The notes: generated from the letters alone by a model not told the origin. A DNA stretch of 38,618 nucleotides from Candidatus Pacearchaeota archaeon (GCA_017608235.1 JAFCGI010000007.1:1-38618), one strand, 5' to 3'. Shown: positions 30,108-38,051, counted from the stretch's first letter. Program-made: numbers and translations.

Positions 30108-30605
30108 ATGGAAATAAAATTAAACAAAAAAAATAATAGATATTATATTATAGAATATGTAAAAAATCATTATAGATATAGAGCTAAAGGAATGCCAAGG
30201 GATTATTACAGGAAAGTATATGGAATAGTTAAGGGTTGTAAAAATTGTAATAAAAGTTTTTTTTCAAGAGATGGAAAATCAAACTATTGTAATAATGCTT
30301 GTTCAAAAATAAAAGAATTGAATCCACAATGGAAAGGTGGAATTAAGTATTCAGGTGGATATGTTTCGATAAAATCTCCTAATCATCCATTTAAGACAAT
30401 AACAGGATATGTCTTAGAACATAGATTAGTGATGGAAAAACATTTGAAAAGATATTTAAAACCATATGAGATAATACATCATAAGAATGCAGTAAAAGAT
30501 GATAATAGAATTGAGAATTTAGAAATAATACTTCAATCTAAAAAAGGTTTTCATCGAGGTTGTCTTAAATGTCCAAATTGTAATTATAGATTTTTTGTAA
30601 AATGA
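30108..30605 (+). CDS. HNH_3-type homing endonuclease
   Basis: 165 residues. There is an N-terminal zinc-binding segment (CKNCNKSFFSRDGKSNYCNNAC, about residues 43-64). The HNH core (about 100-140) includes YVLEHRLVMEKHLKRYLKPY, EIIHHKNAVKDDNRIENLEI, matching the common 'H-R-x-V-M-E...G-R...E-x-V-H-H-x-N-x-x-x-x-D-N-R-x-E-N-L' pattern. A second CxxC pair (CLKCPNC) ends the protein. It has its own promoter and sits between a truncated and a full NinG-like gene, so it probably homed into that gene. Its last codons overlap the next ATG. Confidence 0.8.
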   Translation: MEIKLNKKNNRYYIIEYVKNHYRYRAKGMPRDYYRKVYGIVKGCKNCNKSFFSRDGKSNYCNNACSKIKELNPQWKGGIKYSGGYVSIKSPNHPFKTITGYVLEHRLVMEKHLKRYLKPYEIIHHKNAVKDDNRIENLEIILQSKKGFHRGCLKCPNCNYRFFVK

Positions 30606-30988
30606 AAAAAAAGATAAAAAGAGTTTGGTCTACACAAGTTGCTGATAGAAAATTTAGTGAATTTATCAGAAATAGAGATGGAATGTGTATGAGATGCCAT
30701 AAAGAATCAGGTCTTCAATGTTCTCATTTTTGGGGTAGAGGATTTTCAGCAACAAGATATGATCCAGAGAATTGTATTACTCTATGTTATCCATGTCATT
30801 ATGGAAACTCTAAGGGCTGGGAATACGAGAAGCAAGGAGAGTATAGAGAGTTTATGATTAACTGGCTCGGTAAAGATAAGTACAATGATTTAGAAGAATG
30901 GCACAGAGAGATAATTCCATTAAGAAAAGCCAAGCAAGAATGTATGGAATGGCTTAAACCTTTAAGGAAAAATGAAAATAACAAATAA
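30602..30988 (+). CDS. NinG-like HNH recombination protein
   Basis: 128 residues. RVWSTQVADRKFSEFIRNRD leads into CMRCHKESGLQCSHFWGRGFSATRYDPENCITLCYPCHYG, an HNH/zinc core with CxxC...H...CxxC as in NinG/Rap-type Holliday-junction endonucleases. The rest is helical (ELEEWHREIIPLRKAKQEC-type). It is the complete counterpart of the 30-residue remnant at 29975. Confidence 0.7.
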   Translation: MKKKIKRVWSTQVADRKFSEFIRNRDGMCMRCHKESGLQCSHFWGRGFSATRYDPENCITLCYPCHYGNSKGWEYEKQGEYREFMINWLGKDKYNDLEEWHREIIPLRKAKQECMEWLKPLRKNENNK

Positions 30989-31227
30989 ACACTTTGAATT
31001 ATTCAAAAAAGAATGTCTTTATTGGCAAGACAGAGTTTTTTTCAAGAGATTGGAGTAATCACGACAAAATATCGGATAATGATATTAAAGAAGTGGCAAA
31101 ACATGAGATGATACATCTTTTACTAGAAAGATTAAATTCAACAGGAGAAGCAAGATTTATCAATAGAGATGAAATAACTGAAGCGAATGAAGAGCTTGTT
31201 AGAAAATTAGAATATATTATTAAATAG
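30972..31227 (+). pseudogene. Frameshifted SprT-like metallopeptidase gene
   Basis: Two frames together give one protein. ATG 30972 reads MKITNKHFELFKKECLYWQD then stops at 31058. After the T7 tract (about 31035-31041) the +1 frame reads FFSRDWSNHDKISDNDIKEV, then AKHEMIHLLLERL (HExxH zinc motif) up to 31227 (IINRDEITEANEELVRKLEY-like). Intact relatives have both parts joined, with roughly 40 more residues between. So there is a frameshift and probably an internal deletion, unless the T-run is a sequencing error. The second part could still be translated from TTG/ATG starts near 30994. Confidence 0.6.
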
Positions 31228-31247
31228 TTTTCCACAGCTTATCCTAT

Positions 31248-31276
31248 TTGACAACACTTCTTGAAAATAGGATAAT
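31248..31276 (+). promoter_or_regulatory. Sigma70-like promoter of the packaging operon
   Basis: TTGACA (31248-31253), 17-base spacer, GATAAT (31271-31276). RNA would start near 31283, two bases before a small ORF. The terminator at 31331-31351 lies between it and the packaging genes, so read-through or antitermination would be needed for late expression. Confidence 0.65.
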
Positions 31277-31284
31277 TAAAGTAT

Positions 31285-31329
31285 ATGACAATGTTAAATC
31301 AACACAATTTAACAAAAGTTTTAAGTTAA
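31285..31329 (+). CDS. Possible 14-residue leader peptide
   Basis: MTMLNQHNLTKVLS then stop, between the promoter and the terminator. The DNA also forms GTTAAAT/ATTTAAC (7 bp). A short ORF at the very start of an RNA that ends in a terminator is the layout of a transcription attenuator. Too short to be sure of translation. Confidence 0.35.
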   Translation: MTMLNQHNLTKVLS

Positions 31330-31330
31330 T

Positions 31331-31351
31331 ACCCGTTTTTCGGGTTTTTTT
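31331..31351 (+). terminator. Intrinsic terminator
   Basis: ACCCG (31331-31335) pairs with CGGGT (31341-31345) over a 5-T loop and is followed by TTTTTT. It separates the promoter at 31248 from the packaging genes. Confidence 0.8.
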
Positions 31352-31354
31352 ATT

Positions 31355-31660
31355 ATGTTTTTTAAAAAAGAAATCGGTAAATTATCAAAGAAGTTCTTTC
31401 TATTAAACGAATATAATAAATGTTTAGAAGGAATAGTCAAGTTAGAAATATCAATAGACTTTTTAGCTGAAATGAATGCCTTTGATGTAATCCAAGAGAA
31501 TGGAACTACTAAAAAGGATAAAGATGGTAAAATAGTCCCTTGTGATCTATTAGTAGGGCAAGTAATAAAAGATAATCAAAAGGAGTTAGATAAAGGTAGA
31601 ACTAAATTAAACTCTATCGAGGCATTAATAAAAGCTGAAGATAAAAAATGGCTAAATTAA
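31355..31660 (+). CDS. Hypothetical helical protein
   Basis: 101 residues, helical, Lys-rich (KKEIGKLSKKFFLLNEYNKC...EALIKAEDKKWLN) with a Gly/Asp turn (NGTTKKDKDGKIVPCD). It begins 4 bases after the terminator tail and overlaps the next ATG by 13 bases. It heads the packaging operon. Unknown function. Confidence 0.6.
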   Translation: MFFKKEIGKLSKKFFLLNEYNKCLEGIVKLEISIDFLAEMNAFDVIQENGTTKKDKDGKIVPCDLLVGQVIKDNQKELDKGRTKLNSIEALIKAEDKKWLN

Positions 31661-31773
31661 CCAAATCTAAAGCTAAATTGATCCTTAAAGACGGAAAAAT
31701 ACGAGGAAAGAAGATCACAGCTAAGCAAAGACGCTTCTTTGGAGCTATTATTAGTGGTAAAAGGAAAAAATGA
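31648..31773 (+). CDS. Small basic protein with TAKQRRFFG motif
   Basis: 41 residues: MAKLTKSKAKLILKDGKIRG, then ITAKQRRFFGAIISGKRKK. The 'S/T-x-K-Q-R-R-F-F-G' end is a known short motif in tiny phage proteins of packaging regions (DUF3008-like). Stop and next start overlap (ATGA). Possibly a head-completion or DNA-binding minigene. Confidence 0.6.
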   Translation: MAKLTKSKAKLILKDGKIRGKKITAKQRRFFGAIISGKRKK

Positions 31774-31922
31774 TAAAATATATTTGTAATAATTGTGGAA
31801 AAGACGAACCAATTAAAGGATATGAAGATGAATTGGGGCAAGGTGATGTATTGTGTGAAAAATGTTGGAAAGAGTATCAAAAAAGAATAAAAAGTTTAAA
31901 AAGAGAATTTAAGATTAAATAA
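31770..31922 (+). CDS. Small zinc-ribbon protein
   Basis: 50 residues with CNNCGKDEPIKGYEDELGQG and LCEKCWKEYQKR: two CxxC pairs, so a zinc ribbon, and a basic tail (KSLKREFKIK). Coupled to both neighbours by overlaps. Possibly a DNA- or partner-binding factor. Confidence 0.6.
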   Translation: MIKYICNNCGKDEPIKGYEDELGQGDVLCEKCWKEYQKRIKSLKREFKIK

Positions 31923-31924
31923 TC

Positions 31925-32002
31925 ATGCCTATTAAACCATCATCAGGTGTTAGAAGATTAAAGTCTGCTAAAAGGCAGAGGAAAAAGAAGAGAAAATTAT
32001 GA
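31925..32002 (+). CDS. Tiny highly basic peptide
   Basis: 25 residues, MPIKPSSGVRRLKSAKRQRK and KKRKL. It starts 2 bases after the previous stop and its stop overlaps the next ATG (ATGA). Such small basic peptides occur just before TerS in some phages, but its role is unknown. Confidence 0.45.
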   Translation: MPIKPSSGVRRLKSAKRQRKKKRKL

Positions 32003-32040
32003 AAGATCAAATAACATTATTAGATGGTATGTGGGATTAA
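31999..32040 (+). CDS. Possible 13-residue peptide with clamp-like motif
   Basis: MKDQITLLDGMWD. It overlaps the previous ORF by 4 bases (ATGA) and the stop falls just before the TerS-like ATG. The QITLL part resembles the beta-clamp-binding motif QL[SD]LF. It may be only a coupling ORF. Confidence 0.3.
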   Translation: MKDQITLLDGMWD

Positions 32041-32042
32041 AT

Positions 32043-32528
32043 ATGTCAGAAGAAACTACACAAGAAAAAGAGAATGATGTCAACGATAAAGCAGGGAGCA
32101 ATCAGGGAGAATATAAGGTAGGAGATAAAAAGCCACCTAAAGAACATCGGTTTAAAAAGGGTCAATCAGGAAACCCAAAAGGAAAGCCGAAAGGAACATT
32201 ATCAGTTGTAGCAGCACTTAAAAAGAAATTACAGGAAATACCAGACGATCCAAGTAATAAAGAAAGACGATCATATTTAGATATTCTTATTTTAAAGATA
32301 ATAAAGAAAGCAATAACTGGTGAAGATGTGGCAATGATAAAAGATATAATAGATAGAGTAGATGGAAAACCAAAGCAACCAATAGAAGCAGATATAAGTT
32401 TAACATCTCAGGCAAAAGAAGGCGCAGAAAAATTAAATGATTTAATAAATGACCTTACAGGAGAAACAAAAGAAACTAGCAAAGAATCTACTAAAGTTAT
32501 TCCAGATAGACGGGAAACCAGCAAATGA
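32043..32528 (+). CDS. TerS-like protein (DUF5681)
   Basis: 161 residues from ATG 32043 (a GTG 12 bases upstream is also in frame). PPKEHRFKKGQSGNPKGKPK (about 30-50) is the DUF5681 motif 'FKKGQSGNPKGRPKG' of many phage small-terminase-like proteins. A helical region follows (LDILILKIIKKAITGEDVAM, IKDIIDRVDGKPKQPIEADI). Its 3' end overlaps TerL by 80 bases. It likely recognises phage DNA for packaging. Confidence 0.75.
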   Translation: MSEETTQEKENDVNDKAGSNQGEYKVGDKKPPKEHRFKKGQSGNPKGKPKGTLSVVAALKKKLQEIPDDPSNKERRSYLDILILKIIKKAITGEDVAMIKDIIDRVDGKPKQPIEADISLTSQAKEGAEKLNDLINDLTGETKETSKESTKVIPDRRETSK

Positions 32529-34830
32529 AGCAATAACAGAAGGTCAGTTAGATATATTTAGTTCATTGATATTTAGAAACAAGAATAGAGTTCAGATTAT
32601 AACTTCTACTCAATATGGAAAGCTAATAGCTAATGATGTTCCAGTTTGGACTAATAAAGGATGGAAAAAACATGGAGAATTAAAAGTAGGAGATTATGTT
32701 TTTAACCATTTAGGAAAAAGAGTCAAAATAATAGTAATAGGAGAAAAGCAGTTTGCTAATAAAGAAGTAATTTTTACAAATGGAGAAAAGATAAAATGTC
32801 ATGAAAATCATGAATGGATTGTTTGGAATGAAAATTGGGATGAATATAAAGTGATTCAAACCAATGAGATAGAAAAATATAAAATAATAATGTCAATTCC
32901 TAAGGTTAAACCCTTAGAAGGAAAAGGAGAATTAGACATTGATCCATATTTTTTAGGAGCTTGGTTGGGAGATGGAACATCAAAAAAGCCATCAATAACA
33001 ATACATCCAAATGATAAAGACATTATTGATAGAATACCATATAAATTATCAGCAGTTCATATTCATAAAATAACAGGAATAAAAACATTTGAATTTTACA
33101 AAAATGGATTATTAGACAGATTAAGAGAGAATAATTTATATAATAATAAGCACATTCCATTAAAATATAAGTTAGCTTCGTTGAAAGATAGATTGGAATT
33201 ATTAGCTGGTTTAATAGATACTGATGGATCGGTTAATAAGGATTATAGAGAAAAAGGATGGAAAAATGGTAGAGTATATATAATAAATACTAATAAAATT
33301 TTAATTGATGATGTTAGAGATATAATTCACGGACTGGGGATAAGAACAAGCATAACAAAAGTTAAAGCGTGTAAATCATCAAGTGGAATACAAGGAAAAA
33401 AGGATGTATATTATTTAGGATTTCAACCCAACATAAATATACCAACAGTTCTTTTAAGAAAAAAAGTAAATTATAGAGAAAGTAAACGAAGTATTAGAAT
33501 TAAAGAAATAATAGACATAGAGTCAGAGAGTGGTAATTGTATTCAGGTTGAAGGGGGAATATATCTTGTAGGTAAGACAATGATTCCTACTCATAATTCT
33601 TTAATAACAGCATTAGCTTGTTTAGTAATCAGTTGTATTCAGAAAGAGTTAGTAGCAGTAGTAGCTCCTAACAAAGAAAAAGCAAAGATAATAATGCGAT
33701 ACTATATTGAGCATTTATCAGATAATCCTGTATTTTGGTCACAGCTTGAAAAGAATACAAAGCTTGAAAGATTAAGACAAGAGGAGAGCAAAGAGCGTAT
33801 TATACTAAACAACGAAGGAGGTATATTCGTTGTATCAGCTCAAGCAGGAAACGCTGTAAAAGGAGTAGAATCTGCTATGGGAGAAGGTGCTAAAATAGTT
33901 ATTCAAGATGAGAGTTGTTTAATCCCCGATCAGACAGAGTCTTCAATTTATCGTATGATTGCTGGATACAAAGATGGATTCTATTGTAAGATCGGAAACC
34001 CTTTTTATAGAAATCACTTTTTAAAGAGTTGGAGAAGTGAAAAGTATCAAAAGATATTTATTGATTATTTCCAAGGTTTAAAAGAAGGTAGATATACACA
34101 AGAGTTTATTGAAGAAGCAAAAAAGAAACCGAACTTTGATATATTATTTGGTTGTAAGTTCCCTGACGCAGATATGATAGATCAGAAAGGATATTCTGTA
34201 TTGTTAGCAGAAAGTGATATTAAACAAGGTGAAGTTAATCCTTTTGGAGAAATACGAATGGGAGTTGATGTAGCAGAAGGAGGAGGAAATTATAATGTAA
34301 TCGTTTTAAGATGGGATAATACAGCTAAAGTAGTTCTTAAATATCAATCAGAGAATACAATGGATTTAGTTGGTAGAATTATTCAGATCGGAAATGAATA
34401 CGATATTTTGCCAGATAACATTTTTGTAGATTCAATAGGAGTAGGAAAAGGAGTTTGTGATCGTTTAGAAGAAAATTATAATAAAAAAGTAAGAACAATT
34501 AACGGAGTTAAAGTATCAGAAAAAGCTCAAGATTCAAAGCTTTACTTTAATAAAAGAGCAGAGAATTACTGGAGATTAAGACAATGGATTAAACAAGGAG
34601 CGATATTAGAACCCAATAATGACTGGAATCAATTAGAAGACATTAAGTATAAAGTAAAAGATAGTTCAGGACAATTATTGATAATGCCCAAAGATGAAAT
34701 GAGGAAAGAAGGTTATGAGAGTCCTGATATTGCTGACGCTTTAATGCTTACATTTTCAAGAATAGACTTTTCAGGAGGTAAAGTAGTAACAAATAGAGTA
34801 AAACCTCCTTCAACTTATAAAAAACGCTGA
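32449..34830 (+). CDS. Terminase large subunit, interrupted by an intein
   Basis: 793 residues as written; 468 once the intein (residues 59-383) is removed. The N-terminal ATPase has a P-loop split as STQYGK|SLITALA, then VAVVAPNKEKAKIIMRYYIE and Walker B KIVIQDESCLIPD. The C-terminal RNase-H-like nuclease has the expected Asp residues: MGVDVAEGGGNYNVIVLRWD, IFVDSIGVGKGVCDRL and SPDIADALMLTF. The start overlaps TerS by 80 bases. The intein must be removed for the P-loop to form, so packaging depends on splicing. Confidence 0.9.
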   Translation: MTLQEKQKKLAKNLLKLFQIDGKPANEAITEGQLDIFSSLIFRNKNRVQIITSTQYGKLIANDVPVWTNKGWKKHGELKVGDYVFNHLGKRVKIIVIGEKQFANKEVIFTNGEKIKCHENHEWIVWNENWDEYKVIQTNEIEKYKIIMSIPKVKPLEGKGELDIDPYFLGAWLGDGTSKKPSITIHPNDKDIIDRIPYKLSAVHIHKITGIKTFEFYKNGLLDRLRENNLYNNKHIPLKYKLASLKDRLELLAGLIDTDGSVNKDYREKGWKNGRVYIINTNKILIDDVRDIIHGLGIRTSITKVKACKSSSGIQGKKDVYYLGFQPNINIPTVLLRKKVNYRESKRSIRIKEIIDIESESGNCIQVEGGIYLVGKTMIPTHNSLITALACLVISCIQKELVAVVAPNKEKAKIIMRYYIEHLSDNPVFWSQLEKNTKLERLRQEESKERIILNNEGGIFVVSAQAGNAVKGVESAMGEGAKIVIQDESCLIPDQTESSIYRMIAGYKDGFYCKIGNPFYRNHFLKSWRSEKYQKIFIDYFQGLKEGRYTQEFIEEAKKKPNFDILFGCKFPDADMIDQKGYSVLLAESDIKQGEVNPFGEIRMGVDVAEGGGNYNVIVLRWDNTAKVVLKYQSENTMDLVGRIIQIGNEYDILPDNIFVDSIGVGKGVCDRLEENYNKKVRTINGVKVSEKAQDSKLYFNKRAENYWRLRQWIKQGAILEPNNDWNQLEDIKYKVKDSSGQLLIMPKDEMRKEGYESPDIADALMLTFSRIDFSGGKVVTNRVKPPSTYKKR
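32623..33597 (+). mobile_element. Class 3 intein with LAGLIDADG endonuclease
   Basis: 325 residues (protein 59-383), inserted between Lys and Ser of the TerL P-loop. Residue 1 is Leu, not Cys/Ser (LIANDVPVWTNKGWKKHGEL). Block B reads CHENHEW, so Trp65 is at B:12. Block F reads SGNCIQVEGGIYLVG, so Cys306 is at F:4. Block G ends PTHN then Ser, so Thr323 is at G:5, with penultimate His and terminal Asn. This is the W-C-T set of class 3 inteins, which use the block F Cys as first nucleophile. A homing domain sits between the splicing blocks with FLGAWLGDG (110-118) and LLAGLIDTDG (193-202). Confidence 0.85.
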
Positions 34831-34837
34831 AACATGA

Positions 34838-36781
34838 ATGATAATCAATTTAGAATTACAAAAAGATAAAAAAGGTAATGTTGTTTCAGAACCTTCAAAT
34901 TATAATCCTTCAAAAGAGGTAAAAAAGATTACGGCACAAGTAATGAAAGACTTTGATGCGTCTGATAAGATAATGAGTCAGCCATACAGAGAGTTTAATG
35001 ATATTAGTTTAAGAGATAGACAATCAAGAGATCAGATGGCTTTTAATAACTTTGAGCCATTCTCAAGTAGTAATCCAGATGAAGAATGGAGATCAACAGC
35101 TATCAGACCTATTACTCGTAATAAGATAATTAGTATAGCTGCTCATGTAACGGGAAACTTAATCTTTCCAAAGATATTCGCACAGAATGATCAAGATCAA
35201 GAAGATAGAGATGCTGCTTCAGTAATGAGGACTTTAATGGAATGGGTAGGAGATATATCAGATTACGAAAGAACCTTTTTATACGCAGTAATAGCTGCTT
35301 TAGTAAATCCTGCTACGATTATACACACAGAGTTTACTAAAGTAATGCGTAAAGTTAAGACTAAGAATGCTAACGGAGAAATTTCAGAACCTAAAGAAGT
35401 CTTAGATGAAGAGCTTTCAGGATTTCACGATACATTAGTTCCTATTGATGAGTTATGGATAGAGAATATCTATGAGAATAAGATCCAAAGACAAGGACAT
35501 TTAATCTGGAGAAAGGTAATTGATTATAGTTTGGCTCAAGTAAAGTATGGTAATAATAAAAACTTTAAAGAGTTTGTAAAACCAGGACTTCAAATATTAC
35601 TAGGAGATAATAAGGATACCTTTTACGAGCAATATGACGAAGATTTACAAGATCGTTTAGTAGAAGAAATTATATATTATAATCGTCAGTTAGACTTACA
35701 GTTAGTATATGTCAATGGAATACTACTTACTGAACCAGATGAACCAAACCCAAGACTAGACAAGAAATACCCGTTTGCTAAAAGTGGATATGAGTTAATT
35801 GATGAAGGAAAGTTCTTTTATTATAAGTCGTCTGCGTTTAAAACAGCTCCTGACGCAGATGTAGTAGATGTTTTATATAGAATGATTATAGATGGAACAT
35901 ATCTTCAATTAATGCCTCCAGTAGCAGCAATTGGTAATGAAGAGGTAGATTCTTCAATATTAATGCCTGGAACAATAACCACTATTAAAGATAAAGAAAC
36001 CAGAATAGAAAAAATAGACCTAGGAAATGATCTAGTAGCAGGATTTAATGCTCTTGAAAAAGTAGAATCAAGTGTAAGTGAGAGTTCCCAAGATCCACAG
36101 CAATCTGGTATTCCATCACCACAACAGCAAACAGCGTTTGAAATATCTAGATTAGAACAGAATGCTCGTATTCAGTTAGGTTTATTCGGTAAGATGATAG
36201 GTTTTCTTATTAAGGATTTCGGAGAGTTAAGAATATCTGATATTATACAACATCTAACAATAGGAGAGCTTAAAGGAATAACTGGAGATACTGATACTTT
36301 AAAGTTTAGAAGTTTCTTGATCCCTGAAAAAGAAGGATTGGATTCTAAGAGAGTAACAATGACTACTGAAGTTTCAGATGAACTACTTTCTCCAGAAGAG
36401 CAGTTAGATGAAAGTTTTAAAGTAATGGAAGAAGAAGGAGGATTAGAAAGCAAAGACAGGATATTTAAAGTTAATCCTTCATTATTCAGAGAGTTAAAGT
36501 TTTTAGTAAGGATTTCTCCAGATATAGTATTTCCACCATCAGAGAATGTTAAGAAAGCATTAATGTTAGAGCAGTATGATAGAGCTGTTAATAATCCTTT
36601 AGCAGATCAAGAGAACATATTTAAAGAGTTGTTACTAGGAGCATATTCAACCACTAGAGATAATCCAGACAAGTTTGTGGCTAAACAAGCCACAGGTACT
36701 TTAGAAGGAGGTCAGAAAGGAGTATTAAGTCGTATAACAGGGGCAGAGCGTCCCGAAACATCAGAAGTATTAACTAAATAA
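34838..36781 (+). CDS. Portal protein
   Basis: 647 residues directly after TerL. The N-terminus (SDKIMSQPYREFNDISLRDR...) leads to a helical wing and then to HDTLVPIDELWIENIYENKI QRQGH-type segments, as in portal proteins (PxDEL...N.Y......HxxxR). Later come a long acidic helical stem region and an amphipathic part (NVKKALMLEQYDRAVNNPLA). It forms the twelve-fold ring at the packaging vertex. The size and position between TerL and scaffold support the call. Confidence 0.8.
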   Translation: MIINLELQKDKKGNVVSEPSNYNPSKEVKKITAQVMKDFDASDKIMSQPYREFNDISLRDRQSRDQMAFNNFEPFSSSNPDEEWRSTAIRPITRNKIISIAAHVTGNLIFPKIFAQNDQDQEDRDAASVMRTLMEWVGDISDYERTFLYAVIAALVNPATIIHTEFTKVMRKVKTKNANGEISEPKEVLDEELSGFHDTLVPIDELWIENIYENKIQRQGHLIWRKVIDYSLAQVKYGNNKNFKEFVKPGLQILLGDNKDTFYEQYDEDLQDRLVEEIIYYNRQLDLQLVYVNGILLTEPDEPNPRLDKKYPFAKSGYELIDEGKFFYYKSSAFKTAPDADVVDVLYRMIIDGTYLQLMPPVAAIGNEEVDSSILMPGTITTIKDKETRIEKIDLGNDLVAGFNALEKVESSVSESSQDPQQSGIPSPQQQTAFEISRLEQNARIQLGLFGKMIGFLIKDFGELRISDIIQHLTIGELKGITGDTDTLKFRSFLIPEKEGLDSKRVTMTTEVSDELLSPEEQLDESFKVMEEEGGLESKDRIFKVNPSLFRELKFLVRISPDIVFPPSENVKKALMLEQYDRAVNNPLADQENIFKELLLGAYSTTRDNPDKFVAKQATGTLEGGQKGVLSRITGAERPETSEVLTK

Positions 36782-36782
36782 C

Positions 36783-37316
36783 ATGAAATACAAAGTAGTA
36801 ACTTATCCACCATGGTATCTGTCTTTATGGAAAAAGAAGTTCCCATTTGCTGATTTTGAGAAAGGAGTAATAATGGTTTGGGGTAAAAAGATATATATTA
36901 ATAGGCCTGATTTGTTAACTATCCCATTAATAAGACACGAAGAAGTACATCTTAGACAACAAAAGAATTCCTATTTATTCGGATTAATATGGTTGATTAG
37001 ATATGTGTTCTCTGTAAAGTTCAGATTTAATCAAGAAATTGAAGCACACAGAGCAGAGTATTTAGCAGATAAAAAGAACTTGTATCATGTAGCAAAGAGA
37101 TTATCTTCTTCACTTTATGGGAATATCGTTAGTTATAAAGAAGCGATTGATTTAATAAAGTTTGAAGAGATTAAGTCTAAGCCTAAAAGCAAATCAAAAT
37201 ACGAAATTTATAATATAATTAAAACAACTTCAGGAGGATTTCATTCTTGGCTTAATACAAGCATTGGAAAGATAAGAAAGCCAAATAGTGAAGTTCCTAA
37301 TGAATTATTCAAATGA
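36783..37316 (+). CDS. Zincin-like metallopeptidase protein
   Basis: 177 residues. IRHEEVHLRQQKNSYLFGLI (about residues 52-71) has the HExxH-like core (H-E-E-V-H) and EIEAHRAEYLADKKNL (about 90-105) supplies a likely third ligand E. The N-terminal half (PPWYLSLWKKKFPFADFEKG, ITINRPDLL-like) fits small phage metallopeptidase-like proteins. A role in head maturation is plausible because it lies between portal and scaffold, but unproven. Starts 1 base after the portal. Confidence 0.6.
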   Translation: MKYKVVTYPPWYLSLWKKKFPFADFEKGVIMVWGKKIYINRPDLLTIPLIRHEEVHLRQQKNSYLFGLIWLIRYVFSVKFRFNQEIEAHRAEYLADKKNLYHVAKRLSSSLYGNIVSYKEAIDLIKFEEIKSKPKSKSKYEIYNIIKTTSGGFHSWLNTSIGKIRKPNSEVPNELFK

Positions 37317-37678
37317 AACAATATATTACACAAGAGCAATACAATGTTCTCCGTTGGGAGCAAAAGTTAAAAATCCAAAAGTTATTTAAGATAAATCCAT
37401 CTGCTCAAAGAGAAATGGTTAATAATGAAGTCAAGTTTGATGGAGTAGTAGCTTACGATTTAGAAGTTATTAACATAGGTAATATGATAGAAGCTTTAGG
37501 AGATACTTGGGATAGTTATATTAAAAGCTACAAAGTAGATAATCTATGTGATCAGTTATGGGACGCTATTATTGAGATAACTTCTGAAGAAGTTAATACA
37601 ACAAAAGATGTAAAGATACCAGAAGAACCATTGCCAGAATCAGTAGAATTAGTAAAAACTAATGAAAGCAAAAAATGA
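37313..37678 (+). CDS. Hypothetical protein of the head operon
   Basis: 121 residues: a start MKQYITQEQYNVLRWEQKLK, an acidic middle (VAYDLEVINIGNMIEALGDT) and a charged C-terminus (EEVNTTKDVKIPEEPLPESV). Overlaps both neighbours by 4 bases (ATGA type), so strictly coupled. It could be a head-tail connector or assembly chaperone; unknown. Confidence 0.6.
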   Translation: MKQYITQEQYNVLRWEQKLKIQKLFKINPSAQREMVNNEVKFDGVVAYDLEVINIGNMIEALGDTWDSYIKSYKVDNLCDQLWDAIIEITSEEVNTTKDVKIPEEPLPESVELVKTNESKK

Positions 37679-38025
37679 AAAAGCTGAAAATTAAACTATT
37701 AAATTATATTATTAGACATCTGTTTAATGGTATAACGGAAAATGATGTATTAAGGAATTACAAGGGAAAGTTCTTTATCGGAAGACATGAAGTACCAGAA
37801 GTCAGAATTAAAGCAATGATAGCAGAAGCTAAAGCTATGCAGAAAACAGAGTTATGGGGCTTATTAATAAAAGACATGAAGTTATTGTCAAATCAGAAGA
37901 TGTATGAGCGTTCACAGACCGTAGATGACATGATATTCGGTAAAGCAATGTTGTTTATTACAGAGATATTAGACAAGAAAGTCAAGAACATATCAAATAT
38001 ACAAGATAAAGATTTAAAATACTAG
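37675..38025 (+). CDS. Hypothetical protein of the head operon
   Basis: 116 residues, basic and helical (KLKIKLLNYIIRHLFNGITE, VRIKAMIAEAKAMQKTELWG). Coupled to the upstream gene by an ATGA overlap and followed by the large interleaved hairpin. The 'NDVLR...G.F..GRHEVPEV..KAMIAEAK...TELW..L.KDM...A...M' pattern is found in small phage head-operon proteins. Function unknown. Confidence 0.6.
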   Translation: MKKLKIKLLNYIIRHLFNGITENDVLRNYKGKFFIGRHEVPEVRIKAMIAEAKAMQKTELWGLLIKDMKLLSNQKMYERSQTVDDMIFGKAMLFITEILDKKVKNISNIQDKDLKY

Positions 38026-38051
38026 AATAAAATTAACAATTATGTTATAAA

